From: Armillaria gallica
Taxonomy: Eukaryota > Basidiomycota > Agaricomycetes > Agaricales > Physalacriaceae
Assembly (NCBI GenBank): GCA_037576215.1
Contig: JBANDB010000005.1
Span: 3,472,001 to 3,536,000, forward strand
Direction of reading: 5' to 3'
DNA length: 64,000 bases
Shown here: positions 57,960-64,000 of the stretch, piece after piece
Numbering within the stretch: the stretch's first letter is position 1
Layout of the letters: each line of letters begins with the position of its first letter
Translations under genes and position numbers: made by a program
The notes under the pieces: generated by a model
Seen by the model: only the letters and a program-made list of their open reading frames with translations
Told to the model about the DNA's origin: nothing
The model's database searches: none

Positions 57960-60919
57960 GTGTAAGCCAAGTTTAGACAATAAACCTTTGAGAAGCACGT
58001 ACATGGCAGTCATTGCGAACTCATCCTAATGTATACCCGGTGAGATTTTCATCTCCAGTCATGCTACTTATTCTTGGACAATGCTCGAGGACGAGACTAG
58101 AAACGCTCTGAGAAAGTATGTTGTGGTTGGCTATGGAGCTGGAGTAATCATGCCGACAGTTACACTGAGATACGGTTATTACCGTTAAATACGCCAAAAT
58201 GCAGACGATGCAGGAGCGACCACCGTTGGGGAAGCAAAGTTGAGGAATGGCCGTGCCAAGAAATCAGACGAGGCTTGGAGGAAAAGCTTTTGTTTGCGTA
58301 CGCGTCCAGACGAAGAGAGCAGTAGGTGTGCGCGTGCTCGTAGTCGGATGGAGAGGGCGATCCAAAACTCCGATCACAGTTTTCCTTTCGTCTCCCACCG
58401 TCATCGAGGACTACATCAACAGCACCCTCACCTGTTCACGGGCACCTAGCAAAAGCCTCCTCTTCGTCGTTCACTGTTCGCGATCCTCTTTTCACATGTC
58501 CTCTGTCCTTGGTACCCAAGTCAACCATCCGTTTCTTAATCCACGCGCCATACATGACCGGCCTCCTGATAACTGTACCAGCCGTCGGTCGTCTTCATAC
58601 CAACGACTCCCTCCAATGTACGTTTATGGCTTCCGGTGACGACCTGATTCGCCCACATGCGACAAGAATCCGAAAGCAAAAGACGCAGCAGAGCGTATAG
58701 AGGGTGTCGCTTTCTTCTCAACGGACCACAGCCCTCATGCCAATCGTCAGAAGTCAGTGAAGGGAAGCGAGTGATGTTTGGTGAATGCCAGGGTTGCGTC
58801 ACCGGCACCCAGTGTTACGAACAGCTCCAGGGTATGTCTACAGTCGTCATCTCGAACGCCGAATTCGTATTGACGCGACTGCCACCTGCAGTTTCGGTGA
58901 GGAACGAATCCAAGGAGAGCTTGTTTGTCGGCGATGTCATCAGAGCCCTCAGCGCCATTCCGTCGTGCCCGTTCCTTCATCTTCCTTCTCTGCTTCCTTC
59001 CCAGTTCACCTTCACCTACACTCCCTGGAATCCCAACGCACAAAATCCTCACTCACCGAGAACGTGTACTCTTCTAACTGGCGGTGGCTGGAACGTACGA
59101 CTTGACTCCAGAGCAGGAATATAGACAACTCAGAAAATACAATACTCCGCTATCCACTTCATCTGCTTCGTATGGCGCATACAACCAGGCCGTACCATCC
59201 TTTCTTTCCCTCTACCTCTGTGTGCACATTGGAGGTTAACGTTCAGAGCTCAAGTTGCAACATCATCCCTTGCCCCGCTCGTCTTCCACCGAGTCTACAC
59301 GAAGACACCTTTACGATTAGTCCAAAGTTTATTTCAATACCGGAGATAGGATGGTCTGTCTCGACCTTCCCAGGAAGGAACTCGCTTGTTTCCTCTTGAT
59401 TTCGCATCTGGTAAAGAGAAGGGGACGTTTCCCCCCTCGTCTACGGCGCTCCGGCATGGCTTGGTCATTTCGGGTTGGCACCGCTAGCAAAGTCTGCTAC
59501 GCCTAATGCTATTATGGATGTATGCAGAACCATTCCATTTCCCATCCACTACGACCTCTCGACCGAAAGCCATCATCCACTTGTTCCAATGTGATCATAT
59601 CATCCTCCTGGTCGACGGCGCCATGTCTTGTTTGATCATACTCGCTCATTCCTGCCTAGAAGCTCCCACTGCCAGCGAGCCCACTCCACAGTCACAGAGC
59701 CCATTCCGCCACTATTACCCAGAATTCGGATCCTTCGAACTAGCATCCGACAGTCCTGCTTTTCACGCCCCAACAGCGGCGACGCATCAACCTGAATGAC
59801 TCTCGGGGTTTGGGTCGCGTCAATGACGCACCACCAAGAGATGGAATTGGGGGAGCGAGAGCCTGAGAGGCACAGGATTCCGCATTGTGCTACGACTCCA
59901 GTATGTTCATGATTCTTGTTCTGTTGACCTTGTACTGATATCATATTCAGCTGCAGTTCATAATGGATAGTATCAAGAAGCACGAGTCCCTCACATGCTA
60001 TCCTCCTTTCACGTGTCGTAGGTGGTGGACCCTCACCAGCACTACGAGAACGTCGAAGTCATCCCGGCGGCTTCCTCCTTCGCTTCCTCCATTTCCTTGG
60101 CAATATCCACCGCCGACTACTGCTGAGAACTTTTTGCTAATGCAAAAATGTTCAGCTCTATACGTAAAAGCCTGCGTACCGAAGAACGATGATTTTAACC
60201 TCAAGAACATCAAGTCTTGCGGAATGAACGTGACAGGAAATGCAACCATGGCTTATGGCACAGCTTCATGTTAGTTGGTCCATTACCTCCCGGTACTTAC
60301 TGACCTTTCGCCAGATGGATCTCTCGATCTCATGATAATCTTGACTCCCTTGGCGTTTTCGGTAGGAAAGGACAATCAGCTCCGAAGTTCCGAAGCTCCG
60401 ATTGGGATCGGGACCAACACTACTTTTTCGTCTTCCACCGCCGTCGACGATAGGTATCGACTCGGACATGCCCATACAAAGCCTCGATCAACCAGCAGCA
60501 TTTCTAATCTATTTGTCTTTTCTTGACTGAAGATATGCAACACAAGCTCTTCGTTCATCAAGGCTTCTTGATGTGGAGATTCATCGATTTTGGACTCCCG
60601 ACTGTCAACTTCAACCTTGGTTCGCATAGATGACGCGTCAACGTATCTATATTAGTCTTGAGCAGATGTTAGCCCGGGAGAAGCGAGGCGCAGAGTTTGG
60701 CGTGTTGCGGGCGGAGAGGGACGGGAGGGACGTGGTTAGACTGGGCCAAGTAGAGAGTTGCTTTTCTTGGAACCCACGTGGGGGCTATATCGGTTTTCTA
60801 CCCTGGGTTTTCGAAACTCTAAACTTGTTGCCAGTCGAAGTCAAATTTGCAGCCATGCAGAAACCGGCCTATGATGTTAACCTGGCAATGGCCTCCTCTG
60901 TCATGACGGGAGAAAGAAC
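57960..60919. other. CpG-replete region with many overlapping frames, no gene assigned
   Basis: Composition changes here to balanced, CpG-containing DNA like ordinary host sequence. Plus-strand pieces look weakly protein-like, for example TYDLTPEQEYRQLRKYN then SSASYGAYNQAVPSFLSLYL (about 59095-59220) and CSALYVKACVPKNDDFNLKN (about 60140-60210). Stops interrupt them and no family is recognised. Broken host genes are likely. Confidence 0.35.
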
Positions 60920-61490
60920 ATGCCCGGAACACCCCCCAGGATCCCCCAGACGACGCCCCAGATACTTCAGCCCGACTCTGGCTTCCGTTTTCCGTTGAAT
61001 GGATCCTATCCCTTCCCACGACAAGATCTTCTTGGATCACCCCCATGCCGTGATTGGGATAACAAGCCCATCTACATCGGGTCTGCTATCTTCCATAAAT
61101 CGGTTCATCCATGCAAGGTCGGACCTTGCTCAGTCGCCTTCCGAGGCCGCGAGATACACCCCAAGGGGCGTTTCGATCTGCTCCCGTTCAATCCCGATAC
61201 CATGGAACTTGTATGCACGTCTGAAGGATGCGTCCCAGACGGCAGGAGGCCTATCAAGGGCGGCTACGAGGAGGATGGGACGTTGCTGTACCATGGAGTG
61301 GTCGAGTGTAAAGAGTATAGAGTACCAGGAAAGACGAGCCCTCACTTGTATGTCTCGCGACCTGTCCGGCGCTGTTGCTCGCTAATCTCTTTTTTTAGAA
61401 ACGGATGCTCCATATCCTTTTGATTGGAGTGAGCACTTGAATAGTACAAAGAACTATGAAATCTTGTGCGTACAGTTGCTTCAAACTCCA
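60920..61490 (+). CDS. DM9/DUF3421-like protein (possible frameshift near the 3' end)
   Basis: MPGTPPRIPQTTPQILQPDS leads into RFPLNGSYPFPRQDLLGSPP, PIYIGSAIFHKSVHPCKVGP, FDLLPFNPDTMELVCTSEG and VPDGRRPIKGGYEEDGTLLY, ending VPGKTSPHL. The repeated pattern (IYIG.A....HP.KV and VP.GRRP..GGYE..G..LYH) is typical of DM9/DUF3421 proteins, which in some animals act as carbohydrate-binding lectins. After SPHL a GTATGT donor and TTTTTTTAG acceptor give NGCSISF then a stop at 61421; one extra T there would account for loss of the expected continuation SEHLNSTKNYEILC in the next frame. The role in fungi is not known. Confidence 0.6.
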
Positions 61491-61670
61491 CTGAGGTTTG
61501 ATGCGCAGACTCAGTACTTGAACTCTCGATGGATCTGAGAAATAGAGGGTGAATCGAGGGCGTCAATGCTGTAATACTTTTCCGGGTGGGAAACCACATC
61601 CAACCTCTGTAGGTAACGTCATCTCACCCGCCAGTGACTCCGGCCCGTTTGCATCACACGGCGACTACGT

Positions 61671-61905
61671 TGAACTCCATTGGTACTTCTGCATCGGCTC
61701 TCACGCGTCTCTTCTTGTCCTCTCGTGGCCTTGCCGTCGAAGGGGAATGTTATCGCCCCAGGATCCCGCGCGAGTGGCGGTTGTGTCAGTTTTGCAAGTT
61801 CGCCGTGGCCTAGGTTCGTGCCCTTCTTCATTGTACCATTGCTCCAGGTTTGGTCCAGCTACGCAGTCTCTTCCTGGCCGACGCCTATGCTATGTCTCAT
61901 GTGAT
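61671..61905 (+). pseudogene. C-terminal zinc-motif remnant of a LINE-like reverse transcriptase ORF
   Basis: The frame SALTRLFLSSRGLAVEGE then RIPREWRLCQFCKFAVA-VRALLHCT and LVQLRSLFLADAY resembles the CX2C...H...C tail common to fungal non-LTR reverse transcriptases. The stop after FAVA is within the motif. Only the tail is visible; the reverse transcriptase domain is absent. Confidence 0.4.
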
Positions 61906-62549
61906 ATATGGGAACGTCTACATGACGAGGAGCGTTTCGTATGCTTGTTACAATTACCAGCATTGGAGCGTCGATTAGCGCAATAGGTACTTACGTCACT
62001 GGAGATATTCAGGGCTGTGGCCATGTATATTCCTCCCCAATGACTCTGGCACACACAGCTCTAATCGTATGAATACACACCTTTATGGGTTTTATGGGCT
62101 GTCGCGAGACTGATTACTGAGAGCCTCAATCTATTTGTTCCCGTTGGTCCCTGTAGCGACATTAAACCGGTGAGATGTTCTCAGTTGAAAGTTCGCACCC
62201 GGTGGATATCATTGATCAGCAGAGTGTTGCTACGGTCTGTGACACTTTTCGTGGCGCCACAGAACCTCGCATACGGGACTCCGCATACCGGTTTTCTAAA
62301 CTCTAGATCTTTATTCAATCTGTACTAACCTTACTTCGTGGGAGAATCACTGGCATATATAACTTCATTAAGTCGTTGGAAATTCTCTTGCCTTTCGCCA
62401 CGTAGGTCTCTTGTCCCGGTTTCAACTTCCCTAGTTCCCGGACTGTCATTTCTGCTACCATAGAGCATCTGGCTTAGTGAAAATCATTCATTCTTGGTAT
62501 GTTTCTCCTTTTTCATGTCCAGAATCGGAAATCTTATCTTCATTCATAG
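61906..62549. other. Intergenic region upstream of the F-box gene
   Basis: No supported gene. The last 100 bp are pyrimidine-rich and could hold the F-box promoter or a 5' intron: a GGTATGT donor near 62496 and a TTCATAG acceptor at 62549, directly before the ATG. Confidence 0.4.
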
Positions 62550-63938
62550 ATGTCGACGTCATCTCAAGGAGCTCTTGTCCCCCTGATACAATCCATTCCT
62601 CGTTACAATCCTAGGTCATTCCGGATAGTGCAGCTCCTCCAGGCCAACGAGACGCCATCACCACAGGAGCTGTCTGAACTTCGTAGGACCGTTGCTGAGG
62701 CCCCGCAAAATATCATTAACCTCGAGGCGACACGGGAGCTCTTAGATGTTTTAATCACACAGCAATCTTACGCATCCGATGCGCTAGATGATGCCAGATT
62801 TATCACCCATTCTCCCCGCCGACTTCCCGAGGACGTGCTATTAGAGATATTTTATCATTGTGTCAATGAGGTTGTGGAGGCATTATGCGCGGGACAGACG
62901 CGTTGTGTTTTGCATCACGATGCTGCGCCGTTGTCGCTATCTCAAGTGTGCCAAAGCTGGTGACGCGTAACCAATCAGGCACCTCTTTTATGGCGTTGTG
63001 TATCGGTTAACTTGGTTAATCACTACGTCACCCGAGAACATCATGCTGGCACTCCCTATACTAATCACGATGATCCTCGGAGCTCATATCTTCTCTGCAT
63101 TCATCTCCAAAGAGCCCGTCAGGTCCCTCTTCATGTATGCATCAATGGTCGCGATAATTTCACCCAAATCCCTTTGATTCCTCCTCTTCTCTCCACATCC
63201 AGTGCTTGGGTCGAGCTCTCCCTTCGACTCCCTTTCTCCGCATACCATCAACTTGTCACATGCCATGGATTCCTTGACCGTCTCCGGCTCTTGCGGCTAT
63301 CAGTCAATGATCACGCTAATTTTAACGGGATCATCGCTCCAACCGAAGCTGTATCGGTATTTTCCATAGCTCCGCAATTACGAGAAGTGTGCTGTGATGA
63401 TCTTCATAACGCATGTAATTTTTTCGCCTTTCCGCCAGATGGTGTTGAAAGATTTTCATCGAGGGCGGATAGCAAGGAGGATCTCGCGTCTTTGACGCTG
63501 CTCCCAAATGTGAAGGATCTCTCCCTCCACTGTTATGTGGATTCATTTCCCCAAGATCTATATGCGCAATGGACTGCACAAGGTCCAAGTCTCATTCGCC
63601 CCAACCTGTACCGAACTCTAGACTCAGTAACCTCTCTTCATATGCATCAACATGTTAATGGGCCCCAGGCATTGGCGCGTCTCTACTCTGCCCTCAATCT
63701 ACCTTCCCTGAGTTATCTCCATTTCCATTTCGAGAACTACGCGCAAGGCTATTACCTACCCATTGTCTCTGACTCCAACCGACACACCGTCACCACCCTA
63801 GAACTCACCAGTCGCCTCGAAATCGAGCAAGGTATACATTCTATCTACAACTTCCTGCGCTCATTCCCCAATCTCCATCGTCTCATTTTACGGATCAAAG
63901 ATGTGCCTGCAAGTTTGTACGTCTTGTTGACATACTAG
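62550..63938 (+). pseudogene. F-box protein gene with one premature stop
   Basis: The ATG at 62550 opens a coiled-coil-like N-terminus (SPQELSELRRTVAEAPQNI), then the F-box core LPEDVLLEIFYHCVN and LSQVCQSW. A TGA at 62961-62963 follows. The same frame then continues with VTNQAPLLWRCVSVNLVN through a leucine-rich C-terminal region (LRLLRLSV, NVKDLSLHC, LPSLSYLHFHF, NLHRLILRI) to 63936. In this family W is followed by Arg, so the stop fits CGA to TGA. Total length without the stop is 462 codons, close to normal for agaric F-box/LRR-like proteins, which select substrates for SCF ubiquitin ligases. It could be a recent null allele, a pseudogene or a sequencing error. Confidence 0.8.
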
Positions 63939-64000
63939 TGGGTGAGGGCCAACACATCCGTGCGGCAGGTCCGAGTCCTACATTTTTTTCTTCATGTTTA

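Noticed and set aside
58240..58639. Plus-strand 130-codon ORF as a host gene
   Set aside because: Overlaps other frames of similar length, with no domain or consistent exon chain.

Overview
The window looks like a transposon-dense accessory region of a mushroom-forming basidiomycete (Agaricomycetes). This rests on introns of about 50-60 nt with GTRNGT donors and YAG acceptors, a fungal STAND/NLR gene with ankyrin repeats, a fungal F-box protein, a DM9/DUF3421 protein, a fungal Helitron, and several Ty3/gypsy families. Species cannot be named from the sequence. No rRNA gene, canonical tRNA gene or CRISPR array was seen.

Layout. 0-16 kb: a gypsy relic (A, minus strand) is cut at 2214 by a long LTR (family B). 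That LTR leads into a well preserved but inactivated gypsy element (B, plus strand, 2214 to about 12.95 kb), itself interrupted by an LTR of a second family (F, 8262-10213). 13.0-19.6 kb: two intron-rich cysteine-motif genes lie in tandem on the minus strand; the downstream one is split by an inverted B-family LTR. 19.69-23.05 kb: an apparently non-autonomous DNA transposon with short inverted termini and inverted, about 31-bp-phased subterminal motifs; it carries a tRNA-like promoter unit. 23.06-38.7 kb: two related chromodomain gypsy elements, C (minus) and D (plus). C's 5' LTR cuts D's gag, and D is again split by a solo F LTR with a perfect 4-bp target duplication. 38.7-39.8 kb: the 3' end of a Ty1/copia element, inserted in a fragment of an NLR gene. 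39.8-44.9 kb: a decayed Helitron RepHel gene. 45.09-45.54 kb: a MITE with 39-bp inverted repeats. 45.6-54.1 kb: a three-copy repeat (X), an intact 139-codon hypothetical ORF, decayed unidentified coding sequence and AT-rich DNA. 54.1-57.2 kb: an NLR (STAND N-domain, NACHT, ankyrin) pseudogene. 57.3-64 kb: CpG-replete sequence more like ordinary host DNA, with a DM9-like gene, a LINE-like C-terminal remnant and an F-box gene carrying one stop.

How it fits together. Most coding sequence is transposon-derived and dead. Where family consensus lets the ancestral codon be guessed, most stops are CGA to TGA and several lost catalytic residues are explained by CpG to CpA. That points to decay by deamination of methylated CpG rather than classical CpA-targeted RIP. 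CpG depletion appears to reach into the NLR gene and stop near its first exon. The nesting order (NLR fragment, then copia, then D, then C and the F LTR) gives a relative chronology. The strongest undescribed signals are the phased-motif DNA transposon, the Pol III B-box minisatellite inside the family-B LTR, the MITE, the hydrophobic leader ORFs of element C and the tandem cysteine-motif gene pair.
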